A stretch of 64,000 nt of DNA from CAZIHO01 sp964538875 (GTDB lineage Bacteria; Pseudomonadota; Gammaproteobacteria; Chromatiales; Chromatiaceae), in the NCBI GenBank assembly GCA_964538875.1, contig CAZIHO010000001.1, positions 78,535 through 142,534 on the forward strand, written 5' to 3'. The position numbers were made by a program, and so were the translations under genes. Under the pieces are notes generated by a model. The model did not search any database, was not told the DNA's origin, and was given only the letters and a program-made list of their open reading frames with translations. The first letter of the stretch is position 1; the number at the start of each line of letters is the position of its first letter. Below are positions 1 through 8,873 of the stretch, piece by piece.

Positions 1-612
1 CATTACCAGGTCAGCGAGGCGGAAAACGGGAAACGAGGCCTGGTGGAAACCGGGACCCGCAAGCCGGATTTGGTCATCCTGGACCTGGGCCTGCCTGACC
101 AGGATGGCATCACCCTTATCCGGGAGGTGCGGGCCTGGTCCAGCGTGCCGATTCTGATTTTGTCTGCCCGGGTCCAAGAGGGGGACAAGGTGCTGGCTCT
201 GGATGCCGGTGGCGATGACTATCTAACCAAGCCGTTTGGTGTGTCCGAATTGCTGGCGCGGGTGCGGGCCCTGTTGCGCCGGTTCCGCCAGACCGGTGGT
301 GAGGAGCCGGTGGTCAATATCGGCGAGGTCTGCGTAGACCTGGCGCGGCGTCAGGTTAGCCGGGCCGGGGAGCCCATCCATCTGACCCCCATCGAATATC
401 GGCTGCTGACGCTGCTGGTCACCAACGCGGACCGGGTGCTTACCCATCGCCAAATTCTCCGAGAGGTGTGGGGGCCCAGCCATGCCGAGGATACCCACTA
501 TCTGCGCGTGTACATGACCGGTTTGCGCCGCAAGATCGAGCAAAATCCCGCCATCCCCCGCCATTTGCGCACCGAGTCCGGCGTCGGTTACCGGCTGGTG
601 TTGGACGCCTGA
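1..612 (+). CDS. kdpE: KdpE-type response regulator, 5' end cut by window
   Basis: OmpR/PhoB-family response regulator; the reading frame is open from base 1, so the N-terminus lies outside the window. The fragment shows the receiver phospho-acceptor region (ILDLGLPDQDG), the conserved Lys motif (DYLTKPF) and a C-terminal winged-helix DNA-binding domain with the family signature LTPIEYRLLTLLV and the ending GVGYRLV. KdpE with the sensor KdpD induces the high-affinity Kdp K+-ATPase at low K+ or high osmolarity. The assignment to KdpE rather than another OmpR-type regulator rests on sequence resemblance and on the potassium genes downstream; kdpD/kdpFABC would have to lie to the left, out of view. 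Confidence 0.85.
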   Translation, partial: HYQVSEAENGKRGLVETGTRKPDLVILDLGLPDQDGITLIREVRAWSSVPILILSARVQEGDKVLALDAGGDDYLTKPFGVSELLARVRALLRRFRQTGGEEPVVNIGEVCVDLARRQVSRAGEPIHLTPIEYRLLTLLVTNADRVLTHRQILREVWGPSHAEDTHYLRVYMTGLRRKIEQNPAIPRHLRTESGVGYRLVLDA

Positions 613-747
613 ACCGGGCCAGTCCCCCCTATTGACCGGCGTTCCGGTCCATTTGCGGATTCTTAGCGAATCATCCTGATTTTTTTACGCCTTTTTGATG
701 CCATCGGCGCGACCATCTCAAGTTGGTCGGCGCTAGCGAAGCGGGCC

Positions 748-2685
748 ATGGGCTGGCGCGATGGCGGCAGCCGGCTAATCCGACTCAGTTCTTCTTTTAC
801 CGAGGGCTCCAGGGTGTCAGCGGACTCCAGTTCCAATCGTGTTTCCGCCTTGGCCATCAGCGCCATCGGCGTTGTGTTTGGTGACATCGGCACCAGTCCG
901 CTGTACGCCTTGCGGGAGACCTTCGTCGGACACCACCCGCTGCCGGTGACGCCGGAGCATGTGTTGGGCGTGCTGTCCCTGATCTTTTGGGCCATTTTGC
1001 TGCTGATTTCCATCAAATACGTGGCGATCATCATGCGCGCGGATAACCATGGCGAAGGGGGCAGCCTGGCCCTGCTGGCCCTGGTGGTCGACATCACCAA
1101 GGGTTCGCGCCTCACCTGGGCGCTGGGGGTGTTGGGTATTTTCGCGGCGGCGCTGTTTTTTGGGGACAGCATGATTACTCCGGCCATCTCGGTACTGAGC
1201 GCCGTGGAGGGCCTGGGAGTGGTGGCGGCGGGACTGGAGTCCTATGTGTTGCCCGTCACCCTGCTGGTGTTGACCGGCCTGTTCTGGATCCAGAAGCGGG
1301 GCACGGCTACCGTAGGCATGTTGTTCGGGCCAGTGATGGTGTTTTGGTTTGGCACCATCGCCCTGTTTGGCATTGCTGAGATCCTCGCCCATCCCGGCGT
1401 GCTGCAAGCGGTCAATCCCTGGTATGCCGCCCACTTTTTCGCCCTGCATCCCTGGGAAAGCTTTATCGCCCTTGGCGCGGTGGTGTTGGCGGTGACCGGT
1501 GGTGAAGCCCTTTATACGGACATGGGCCATTTTGGCAAGCGGCCGGTCCGTCTCGCCTGGTTTAGCCTGGTGATGCCGGCCCTGTTATGCAATTACTTCG
1601 GCCAAGGCGCCCTGCTCATCAATGATCCAGCCGCTATCGAAAATCCCTTCTATTTGCTGGTGCCGTCTTATTTGACCCTGCCGATGGTGATTCTGGCGAC
1701 CTTGGCTACGGTCATCGCCTCCCAAGCGGTGATTTCCGGGGCCTTTTCCGTGGCCAGACAGGCCATCCTGATGGGCTATTTGCCCCGGATGCAGATTAAA
1801 CACACCTCGGGGGAGGAACGGGGCCAAATCTACGTCCCCTTCATCAATGTGACCCTGTACCTGGGCGTCATGGTGCTGGTATTGGGCTTCCAGTCGTCCA
1901 GCAACTTGGCCGCCGCCTATGGCATCGCTGTGACCGGGACCATGTCCATCGACACCTTGCTGGTGACGTTCGTCATGCTCTATCTGTGGCGCTGGAGCCC
2001 GCTGCTGGTGATCCTGGTTGCCGGTGGTTTGTTATGCGTGGATTTAGCCTTTTTTAGCGCCAATGCCATCAAGATCCCCCAAGGGGGTTGGTTCCCCCTG
2101 GCCATGGGCCTGATAGTCTTCACCCTGCTCACCACTTGGAAGCGGGGACGCGCGATGATTTTCGCGGAAATCAGAAAGCACAGCATTCCGCTGGAGCTGT
2201 TTTTGGCCAGCCTAGACGCCAGCATCCCCCGGGTGCAAGGCACGTCAGTGTTCCTGACCAAGGACGCAAATGGCATCCCCGACGCCTTATTGCACAACCT
2301 AAAGCACAACAAGGTGTTGCATGACCGGGTGGTGCTGGTGACGGTGAGCGTGGCTGAAACACCCTACGTGGAGAATGACCAGCGATTGCGGCTACAGGAG
2401 TTGGGCCAAGGGTTTTGCCGGTTGGAGATTCATTACGGCTTCATGGAAAGCCCGGATATTCCCGCCGCTTTTGTCCAGTGCGCCGCCCATGGTCATGAGT
2501 TTGACCTGATGGAAACCTCGTTTTATCTGAGTCGCGAGACGGTGATTCCCAGCCCCAAGCCCGGCATGGCGCTGTGGAGAGAGCACTTATTTGCCTTTAT
2601 GGGTAGAAATGCTACCACCGCCACGGAATTCTTCCACATCCCCACCAATCGGGTGGTGGAATTGGGAACCCAGTTAGAAATCTGA
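748..2685 (+). CDS. kup: Kup-family potassium uptake protein
   Basis: Constitutive low-affinity K+/H+ symporter of the inner membrane. The product (645 aa from this start) shows the family N-terminal signature AISAIGVVFGDIGTSPLYAL, about twelve hydrophobic segments and the long cytoplasmic C-terminus typical of Kup (usual length about 620-630 aa). A GTG at 814 in frame, preceded by GAGGG, would give a 623-aa protein closer to the family length and may be the true start; the ATG at 748 adds a 22-residue polar leader. First complete gene of a run of K+ transport genes on the same strand. A hairpin follows the stop codon. Confidence 0.92.
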   Translation: MGWRDGGSRLIRLSSSFTEGSRVSADSSSNRVSALAISAIGVVFGDIGTSPLYALRETFVGHHPLPVTPEHVLGVLSLIFWAILLLISIKYVAIIMRADNHGEGGSLALLALVVDITKGSRLTWALGVLGIFAAALFFGDSMITPAISVLSAVEGLGVVAAGLESYVLPVTLLVLTGLFWIQKRGTATVGMLFGPVMVFWFGTIALFGIAEILAHPGVLQAVNPWYAAHFFALHPWESFIALGAVVLAVTGGEALYTDMGHFGKRPVRLAWFSLVMPALLCNYFGQGALLINDPAAIENPFYLLVPSYLTLPMVILATLATVIASQAVISGAFSVARQAILMGYLPRMQIKHTSGEERGQIYVPFINVTLYLGVMVLVLGFQSSSNLAAAYGIAVTGTMSIDTLLVTFVMLYLWRWSPLLVILVAGGLLCVDLAFFSANAIKIPQGGWFPLAMGLIVFTLLTTWKRGRAMIFAEIRKHSIPLELFLASLDASIPRVQGTSVFLTKDANGIPDALLHNLKHNKVLHDRVVLVTVSVAETPYVENDQRLRLQELGQGFCRLEIHYGFMESPDIPAAFVQCAAHGHEFDLMETSFYLSRETVIPSPKPGMALWREHLFAFMGRNATTATEFFHIPTNRVVELGTQLEI

Positions 2686-2758
2686 GTCAACCGAAGGAGA
2701 GGGCGGCTGGGGTAGATTCCCACCCAGAGGGTTGCCCGGTGGTTTGAACCCGCCGACC

Positions 2759-2787
2759 AGCGCCGCCCTGAGCATCCGGGCGGCGCT
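2759..2787 (+). terminator. Hairpin downstream of kup
   Basis: Perfect 10-bp inverted repeat (2759-2768 with 2778-2787) with a 9-nt loop, 74 bases after the kup stop. The following bases (GTCTTGATCT) are only weakly T-rich, so intrinsic termination is plausible but not certain. Confidence 0.5.
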
Positions 2788-2865
2788 GTCTTGATCTGGC
2801 CGTGCTGCTAGGTGGCGTCGCCGACGTCCGCCTAGGTGGGTGTGCGCCAGAAAAAAATAACAAAA

Positions 2866-3000
2866 CACCTCTTTCGACATAATAATCATTGTTCGGACTG
2901 CGTCTTAACGATTTCTTAATTAATATCACGCAGGTTTTTATAATTTCTTAATGACAGCAAGCGAAGAATACAGGCTCCTAAAAATCCAGGTTTCGCGGGT
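2866..3000 (+). promoter_or_regulatory. AT-rich leader with direct repeat ATTTCTTAAT
   Basis: A markedly AT-rich stretch in otherwise GC-rich DNA, between kup and the EIIA-like gene. It holds two identical copies of ATTTCTTAAT at 2911-2920 and 2943-2952, 32 bp apart (about three helical turns), with a T-rich TTTTTATAA between them. Direct repeats on one DNA face are typical targets of OmpR-family regulators, and KdpE of E. coli binds a T-rich site; assigning this as a KdpE operator is inference. The rest of the 2788-3101 interval shows no gene. Confidence 0.4.
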
Positions 3001-3101
3001 TCCGGAGCGTCACCTAAACGGGTGTCGAGGATCCGGCGTGACATACCCGATCTGGGGCCTTGTTCAACATTTCATCGATATCGTCTAGCGGGCCACCCAA
3101 C

Positions 3102-3572
3102 ATGTTTCCTCCCCAATTTATCGTTATTGAACGCATCGCTTGTCAGCAGCAGATCGGCAGCAAGAAGCGGATCATGGAAAAGCTGGGGGAGTTGCTGGCT
3201 TCCCACGAGCCTGGCCTCAGTTCCAAGCTGGTGTTCGATCAGTTGCTGGACCGGGAGCGTTTGGGCAATACCGGACTGGGGATGGGCATTGCCTTGCCCC
3301 ATGCCCGTATGCGGGAAGTGGAACGTCCGGTGGGCGCCTTCATACAACTCGCCACCCCGGTGGACTATGACGCCATCGACCAGCGTCCCGTGGACCTGGC
3401 CTTCGGCATGTTGGTTCCGGAAAGCGCCCGGGAAGAACATCTCCAGCTGCTGGCGCGACTGGCCGGTCTGTTCAGCCACCCCCGCCTGTGCGCGGAATTG
3501 CGGGATGCCCGGACGCCCGAGCAGGTTGTGCGGCATTTCGAGGAATGGGAAAGCGTTCCCGTGACCTGTTGA
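3102..3572 (+). CDS. EIIA-Ntr-like PTS phosphocarrier (PtsN family)
   Basis: 156-aa PTS EIIA type-2 domain protein. The active-site motif GIALPHAR places the phosphorylatable histidine at residue 67, and LGMGIALPH and the Phe/Leu-rich C-terminal half match EIIA-Ntr. In E. coli, dephospho-EIIA-Ntr binds TrkA and affects KdpD activity, coupling nitrogen/carbon status to K+ uptake. ptsN usually lies beside rpoN and hpf; here it sits between kup and a K+ channel/trkAH set, which suggests a dedicated K+ transport regulator. The ATG at 3102 fits family length (about 150-163 aa); an upstream TTG at 3060 would add 14 residues. No strong RBS is seen. Confidence 0.85.
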   Translation: MFPPQFIVIERIACQQQIGSKKRIMEKLGELLASHEPGLSSKLVFDQLLDRERLGNTGLGMGIALPHARMREVERPVGAFIQLATPVDYDAIDQRPVDLAFGMLVPESAREEHLQLLARLAGLFSHPRLCAELRDARTPEQVVRHFEEWESVPVTC

Positions 3573-3718
3573 GCCAGCTGGCGAAGGCGGATAATTCCTT
3601 GCCCAAGGGCTTGCAACACCACCGGCATCTGGCGTTGCCTGGGCTGGCGGCGGGGTTTCCTGCCGGAGGCGCGGGGCGCTGAAGTAACCAGACCAGGGCC
3701 AGACCTGGTAATTCAACC

Positions 3719-5344
3719 ATGGCATTGCAAGACCCAATACTCTCGGAACTTTCCATGCGCCTAGGCCAGGAACTGATGCGCTTCAGCTATCTGCTGGAAG
3801 ATTCCCGGCGCTATCGGGTCGCCAAGGATGTTGTCTACGAGGTGTTGGAAGGGCCGGCCAGCCGGCGGCGGCGGGCGTTCGACCTGTTCATGATTGTGCT
3901 GGTGCTGACCAGCGTATCCATACTGACCTATGAAGAACGGCACTCTTTGGGGCTCATCAGCGATATTTACGACAGCCTGGTGATCGGCATTCTGGTGCTG
4001 GAGTATTTGCTGCGCCTTTGGGTGTGCAGCAGCAGTCACTCCATGATCCTGGAGCATTATGAGCGGGCCGAATTCATCAATGCCCCATTCAGGCTGGGTC
4101 CGCCCCTGAAGGCCATCCTGCGGGCTAAGTGGGATTTTGTCCGCTCGCCTTTGGCCGTGATCGACTTGCTGGCCATCATTCCCAGCCTGCATATCCAGGG
4201 GCCCTTGCAAGTGCTGTTGCTGGCCCGCCTGTTCAAGCTGTTCCGCTATGTGCAAAGCATCAGTTCCATCGGCCGGGTGCTGGCGGAAAAGCGCATCGAA
4301 CTCATCAGCCTAGGGGTGTTTGCCACCTTCGTGGTGTTGGTGGCGGCCTCGGCTCTGTACGTGTTCGAGGCGGAGCGGGAAGGCACCCAGATCGAAACTC
4401 TTTTCGACGCCTTCTATATGTCGGTGGTCACCATCGCCACCGTCGGCTACGGCGATATCACACCCAAGACCCTGGAAGGCCGGGTGGTAGCCATGCTGTT
4501 GATTGCCATGGGCCTGACCATCATCGCCATCTTTACCTCCATCATCATCGCCGGCATGACCGACAAGCTTCCCGAGGAGCGGGCGCGGCGGGTGTTCACG
4601 GTGCTGGGTAAGCGAGGCCGCCACACCATCATTTGCGGCTTCGGCCGGGTGGGACAGGTGGTGGCGGAACGGCTGCATCGGGAAAAGGAACGGTTCGTGG
4701 TCATCGACCCGGTGCCGGAGCATGTGGAATTAGCCAAGCAGCGGGGCTATCTGGTGGTACGGGGCCGGGCCGAGAACAGTTCGCTGCTGTCCAGCGCCCA
4801 CATCGACCATGCGCGGCGGGTGCTGTGTCTCACCGGCGATGACGTGGTGAATGTGTATATCACCCTGTCCGCCCGGCAACTTAATCCCCAGTTGGAAATC
4901 ATTTCCCGTGCCAACAACCTGGCCAACATGAACAAGCTGCGCTTGGCGGGCGCGGATCACACGGTTACGCCCTACCGGTTGGTGACCCTGGTGGCCGCCG
5001 AATTGGTGGGCTTACCGGTGGCGTTCGATGTGGTTTACGGCATGTTCACCGGCCGGGAAACCGTGCGGATCGATACGGTGCGGGTGTACGAGGGATCCAG
5101 CTTAGACCAGCGTCCCATCGGGGCTTTGGATATGGGTTCCCAGCAACTGATCCTGTTCGGTGTCATCGGTTGGAATGTCCATGCGGACCGGGTGGGCACC
5201 TCGATATTCCGGGTGGCCGATAAGGATTTTTATTTTAATCCCAGTCCGGAATTCCGTCTGGAGATCAATGATCTGATCGTGGTTATTGGCCACCCCTACC
5301 ACGTGCTGCATTTTAGAGAGCGGATCGACAAGAATCAGATGTGA
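3719..5344 (+). CDS. Voltage-sensor-type K+ channel fused to RCK (TrkA-N/TrkA-C) module
   Basis: 541-aa predicted inner-membrane K+ channel. Order of parts: about 55 cytoplasmic residues; S1 and S2 hydrophobic helices (about 57-110); S3; an S4-like helix with basic residues spaced by three (LARLFKLFRYV); S5; pore loop with selectivity filter TVGYGD at residues 241-246; S6; then a regulator-of-K+-conductance domain with a Rossmann nucleotide-binding start (IICGFGRVGQ, about residue 300) and a TrkA-C-like C-terminal lobe. Homologous in layout to bacterial Kch-type channels with six TMs plus RCK. Whether the three-charge S4 really senses voltage is not decidable from sequence. Same strand as its neighbours, 146 bp after the EIIA gene. 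Confidence 0.88.
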   Translation: MALQDPILSELSMRLGQELMRFSYLLEDSRRYRVAKDVVYEVLEGPASRRRRAFDLFMIVLVLTSVSILTYEERHSLGLISDIYDSLVIGILVLEYLLRLWVCSSSHSMILEHYERAEFINAPFRLGPPLKAILRAKWDFVRSPLAVIDLLAIIPSLHIQGPLQVLLLARLFKLFRYVQSISSIGRVLAEKRIELISLGVFATFVVLVAASALYVFEAEREGTQIETLFDAFYMSVVTIATVGYGDITPKTLEGRVVAMLLIAMGLTIIAIFTSIIIAGMTDKLPEERARRVFTVLGKRGRHTIICGFGRVGQVVAERLHREKERFVVIDPVPEHVELAKQRGYLVVRGRAENSSLLSSAHIDHARRVLCLTGDDVVNVYITLSARQLNPQLEIISRANNLANMNKLRLAGADHTVTPYRLVTLVAAELVGLPVAFDVVYGMFTGRETVRIDTVRVYEGSSLDQRPIGALDMGSQQLILFGVIGWNVHADRVGTSIFRVADKDFYFNPSPEFRLEINDLIVVIGHPYHVLHFRERIDKNQM

Positions 5345-5418
5345 TCGTTCGGTTTGCCTGGTGTCGGACACAGTGGCGACTAACTTGGGTATGTATTTCG
5401 CTAAATCGATAAAAAATT

Positions 5419-6828
5419 ATGAAAATCATTATCTTGGGTGCGGGGCAAGTGGGCGGGTCGGTGGCGGAAAGTCTGGTGTCCGAGGCCAACGACATCACCA
5501 TTGTGGATACGGATCAGCATCGGCTGCAAGCGCTCCAGGATCGCCTGGATTTGCGTACCGTGCGGGGCAACGCGGCGCTGCCCTCGGTGCTGCGGGATGC
5601 CGGCGCCGCCGACGCAGATCTGTTGCTGGCGGTCACCCAGAGCGACCAGACCAATTTGTGCGCCTGCCGGGCGGCGGAAACCCTGTTTAACATTCCCAAG
5701 AAAATCGCCCGGCTCCGTTCCTCGGACTACGCCGAGTTTCCGGAACTCCTGAACAAAGATAATTTCTCGGTGGATTACAGCATCTGTCCCGAGCAAATCG
5801 TCACCGATTACATCGTCAAGCTGATCCAGGTCCCCCAGGCATTGCAGGTGTTGGAATTCGCCAACGGACTGCTGAGCCTGGTAGCGGTACGGGCCATGGC
5901 CGGCGGCGCGCTGGTGGGGTTGCCGGTGGCGGACATCAGTAAGCATTTGCCCCGCGCCGACGCACGTATCGCGGCCATTTTCCGGCGCGATCAGCCCATC
6001 ATCCCGGAGGGTAATACCCTGATCGAGGAAGGGGACGAGGTCTTTTGCCTCGCCGCCACGCCCGACATCGGCGCCGTGATGCGGGAGTTACGGGGCGCGG
6101 AACAGCCCACCAAACGCATCATCATCGCCGGTGGTGGCAACATCGGATTGCGTTTGGCCCAGGCGACCGAAAACGACTATGTGGTGCGCTTGATCGAGGG
6201 GAACCGGGAACGTGCCCAATTTTTGGCTTCCAATCTCAACCGCGCCTTGGTGCTGCACGGGGAGGCCACCGACGAGAGCCTGTTGGCGGGGGAGGGCGTC
6301 AGCTCCACGGACTTCTTCATTGCCCTGACCAACGATGACGAAGACAACATCATGGCGTCCCTGCTGGCCAAGAAGATGGGCGCCCGGCGGGTGTTGGCTC
6401 TCATCAACCGGGGGGTGTACGCCGAGTTGGTGCAGGCGGATCGCATCGACATCGCCATCTCCCCGGCCCAGATTTCCCTGGGGGTGCTTTTGACCCACGT
6501 ACGCCGGGGCGATGTGGCCGCAGTACATAGCCTGCGCCGGGGAGCGGCGGAAGCCTTAGAGCTGGTGGCCCATGGCGACCGGACGACCTCCAAGGTGGTG
6601 GGGCGACGGGTCGGTGAAATTGCTCTGCCCAAGGGGGCCAGCATCGGCGCCATTGTGCGCCGGATGCCGTCGGTGGCCGACAGCGATGGGGATTCTGGAA
6701 TGAAGGTGGTCATCGCCCACCGGGATACCCTGATCCAATCCGATGATCATGTCATCGTGTTTCTGGCCAATCGTAAATTGGTATCGCAAGTGGAACGGCT
6801 GTTTCAGGTCGCGTTCCAGTTTATCTAG
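5419..6828 (+). CDS. trkA: Trk system K+ uptake NAD-binding protein TrkA
   Basis: 469-aa peripheral regulatory subunit of the Trk K+ transporter. It contains two tandem Rossmann nucleotide-binding/TrkA-C units: the first begins MKIIILGAGQVGG and the second, near residue 232, begins RIIIAGGGNIGLRLA, the usual duplicated TrkA architecture and length (about 458 aa). It binds NAD(H)/ATP and gates TrkH. It lies 11 bp upstream of trkH, so the two are very probably co-transcribed. It is a potential partner of the EIIA-Ntr-like protein encoded two genes upstream. Confidence 0.95.
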   Translation: MKIIILGAGQVGGSVAESLVSEANDITIVDTDQHRLQALQDRLDLRTVRGNAALPSVLRDAGAADADLLLAVTQSDQTNLCACRAAETLFNIPKKIARLRSSDYAEFPELLNKDNFSVDYSICPEQIVTDYIVKLIQVPQALQVLEFANGLLSLVAVRAMAGGALVGLPVADISKHLPRADARIAAIFRRDQPIIPEGNTLIEEGDEVFCLAATPDIGAVMRELRGAEQPTKRIIIAGGGNIGLRLAQATENDYVVRLIEGNRERAQFLASNLNRALVLHGEATDESLLAGEGVSSTDFFIALTNDDEDNIMASLLAKKMGARRVLALINRGVYAELVQADRIDIAISPAQISLGVLLTHVRRGDVAAVHSLRRGAAEALELVAHGDRTTSKVVGRRVGEIALPKGASIGAIVRRMPSVADSDGDSGMKVVIAHRDTLIQSDDHVIVFLANRKLVSQVERLFQVAFQFI

Positions 6829-6839
6829 GGCCATCCTCC

Positions 6840-8300
6840 ATGCTGCAAATCCTTCCCATTTTCCGGGCCTTCGCCCTCATTCTCGCCATGTTCGGCAGCA
6901 CCATGCTGGTACCGCTGGGATTTGCCTGGCTGTTCCAGGACGGGGCGGAGGCCGCCTTTGATAACGGTTTGATGATAACCCTAGGCTCCGCCTTGGTGCT
7001 TTGGCTAGTGTCCTACCGGGACCGGCGCGAGCTTCAGATCAAGGACGGATTCCTGCTGGTGGTGCTGACCTGGACCCTGCTGCCGGGGTTCGCCGCCATT
7101 CCCCTCATGGACTTTTTTTGGCCGCGGTTGTCCTTCACCGACGCCTATTTTGAAACCATGTCCGGCATCACCACCACCGGCGCCACCGTGTTGTCGGATC
7201 TGGACAAGCTGCCTTTTTCCATCAACCTCTGGCGGGGTGAACTGGTGTGGCTGGGAGGCATGGGGTTGATCGTGTTGGCGGTGGCCATTCTGCCCCTGTT
7301 GGGCGTGGGTGGCCGGCAGATGTTCAAGGCGGAGTCGCCGGGGCCCATGAAGGAATCTAAATTGACTCCGCGCATGGCGGAGACCGCCAAGGGCCTATGG
7401 AAGATTTACGGGCTCATTAGCCTGGCCTGCTTTTTGAGTTGTTGGGCGGCGGGCATGACCTGGCGGGACGCCCTGATCCACCTGGGTCCCATCATGGGCC
7501 TGGGGGGCTTTTCCAGCCATGACGCCAGCTTCGGGTTTTTCGATTCCCTTGCTATCGAAGGCGTCACCATCTTTTTCATGTATATCGCAGGGATGAATTT
7601 CGCCACCCATTTCTTGGCGTTCCAAGGACGTAGCCTGTTGGCCTATCGTGGCGATCCGGAAGCTGGTTGGTTCGTGGGGGTGACCACTGCTAGCGTGATC
7701 GGCATCGCCCTATTTTTGTGGGTCAATGGGACCTATGGGGATTTCTGGGAATCCCTGCGCTTTTCCGCTTTTAATGTGGTGTCCATCGCCACTACCACTG
7801 GCTTCGCCAGCACGGATTACAGCCTCTGGCCCATCTTCGCGCCCCTATGGATGCTGTTTCTGTGCAGTTTTGCCACCTGTGCCGGTTCCACGGGGGGCGG
7901 CGTCAAGATGATCCGGGCCATCATTCTTTATAAGCAGACGTTCCGGGAAGTGATGCGCTCCATGCACCCGAACCTGGTCAAGCCGATCAAGGTGGGGGGT
8001 GCCGTCGTTCCTAACGCCATTGTGTTCGCGGTTTTGGCGTTTGGGTTCATGTATATGGTGCTGACCGTTTCCCTGACGCTGGCCATGGCGTTCAGTGGAC
8101 TCGACATCGTCACCGCCTTTTCGGCGGTGGTTGCCTGCCTGAATAACACCGGGCCCGGTCTCAACCAGGTGGGGCCGGCGACCACCTACGCGGTGCTGAC
8201 CGATTATCAAACCTGGATTTGCACCCTGGCTATGCTGCTGGGACGGCTGGAGATCTTCACCCTGCTGGTGGTGCTGACGCCGTCATTCTGGCTGCGTTAG
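6840..8300 (+). CDS. trkH: Trk system K+ transporter, membrane subunit TrkH/TrkG
   Basis: 486-aa integral membrane K+ translocating subunit, with the usual TrkH length and multiple TM helices. Filter-like pore loops are visible: SGITTTGATV near residue 110, GGFSSHD, ATTTGFAS near residue 317 and NNTGPGL near residue 435, corresponding to the four repeated MPM pore segments with their central glycines. The start ATG is 11 bp after trkA. Last gene of the potassium island; about 220 bp of non-coding DNA follow, with no clear terminator. Confidence 0.95.
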   Translation: MLQILPIFRAFALILAMFGSTMLVPLGFAWLFQDGAEAAFDNGLMITLGSALVLWLVSYRDRRELQIKDGFLLVVLTWTLLPGFAAIPLMDFFWPRLSFTDAYFETMSGITTTGATVLSDLDKLPFSINLWRGELVWLGGMGLIVLAVAILPLLGVGGRQMFKAESPGPMKESKLTPRMAETAKGLWKIYGLISLACFLSCWAAGMTWRDALIHLGPIMGLGGFSSHDASFGFFDSLAIEGVTIFFMYIAGMNFATHFLAFQGRSLLAYRGDPEAGWFVGVTTASVIGIALFLWVNGTYGDFWESLRFSAFNVVSIATTTGFASTDYSLWPIFAPLWMLFLCSFATCAGSTGGGVKMIRAIILYKQTFREVMRSMHPNLVKPIKVGGAVVPNAIVFAVLAFGFMYMVLTVSLTLAMAFSGLDIVTAFSAVVACLNNTGPGLNQVGPATTYAVLTDYQTWICTLAMLLGRLEIFTLLVVLTPSFWLR

Positions 8301-8519
8301 GGCGATAAATTCCTTTGAAAGGGAAATAATATTAAGTAGATCGCTTCTCCCGCTGAAATTTCCCCTAGGGGAGGCTTGGTCAGGGTCGTGGGTTTCCGGG
8401 TTAAAAAAGGAAGGAACGGCTATTGAGTTGTTCAGTATCCTCTAATATTCTCTAGCTGGGACTGCTGAAGTCATGGGTCCCAACCTTCTGCCAACCTCAA
8501 CTCAAAAGGATAAAAGCTG

Positions 8520-8873
8520 ATGAAGAAAATAGCTGCCGCTGCCGCTTTGACGGCTTTGATGACTGCGACTTCCGCCAGTGCCTGGTGGGGCGGTGGTCCT
8601 TGGGGTGGTTACCCGGGCTCTGGCTGGGGTAACAACGACTGGTGGAACGACATGTGGGGTGATGGCTTTTTCGACATGAGCATGAGCGGTGGCGGTTCCG
8701 GCCGCGGCTGGAATCGCTATCGGGATGGTTATGGCTATGGCTATGGCCCCGCGTGGGGTGGCCCCTATGGCTACGGCGGCTATCCTGGCTACGGTTATGG
8801 CTACCCCTATGCCTATCCCTACGCTCCGGCTCCCGCCGCCCCTGCGGCGCCGGCCGCCAGCGCGACCAAGTAA
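8520..8873 (+). CDS. Sulfur globule-type structural protein, exported
   Basis: 117-aa low-complexity protein. The N-terminus is a Sec signal peptide (MKKIAAAAALTALMTATSASA, probable cleavage before WWGG). The mature part begins with Trp/Gly-rich sequence and an acidic core (WWNDMWGDGFFDMSMSGGG), continues into Gly-Tyr repeats (YGYGYG, GYPGYGYGYPYAYPY) and ends in an Ala-Pro tail. This composition and order match the sulfur globule envelope proteins of Allochromatium vinosum (Sgp/CV family, closest in layout to the CV3 type), which coat intracellular sulfur globules formed during sulfide or thiosulfate oxidation. Monocistronic. The family assignment rests on composition and motif order, so it is weaker than a domain hit. 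Confidence 0.75.
   Translation: MKKIAAAAALTALMTATSASAWWGGGPWGGYPGSGWGNNDWWNDMWGDGFFDMSMSGGGSGRGWNRYRDGYGYGYGPAWGGPYGYGGYPGYGYGYPYAYPYAPAPAAPAAPAASATK

Noticed and set aside
2737..2760. tRNA-like TTTGAACCC sequence
   Set aside because: No acceptor stem, anticodon arm or D-arm can be folded around it.
8423..8448. TTGAGT and TAATAT as a promoter for the sulfur globule gene
   Set aside because: The spacer is only 14 bp, too short for a sigma-70 promoter.
8520..8873. Gly-Tyr DNA repeats as a CRISPR or satellite array
   Set aside because: The repetition is codon-level low complexity inside a secreted protein with a signal peptide; no regular spacer-repeat pattern exists.
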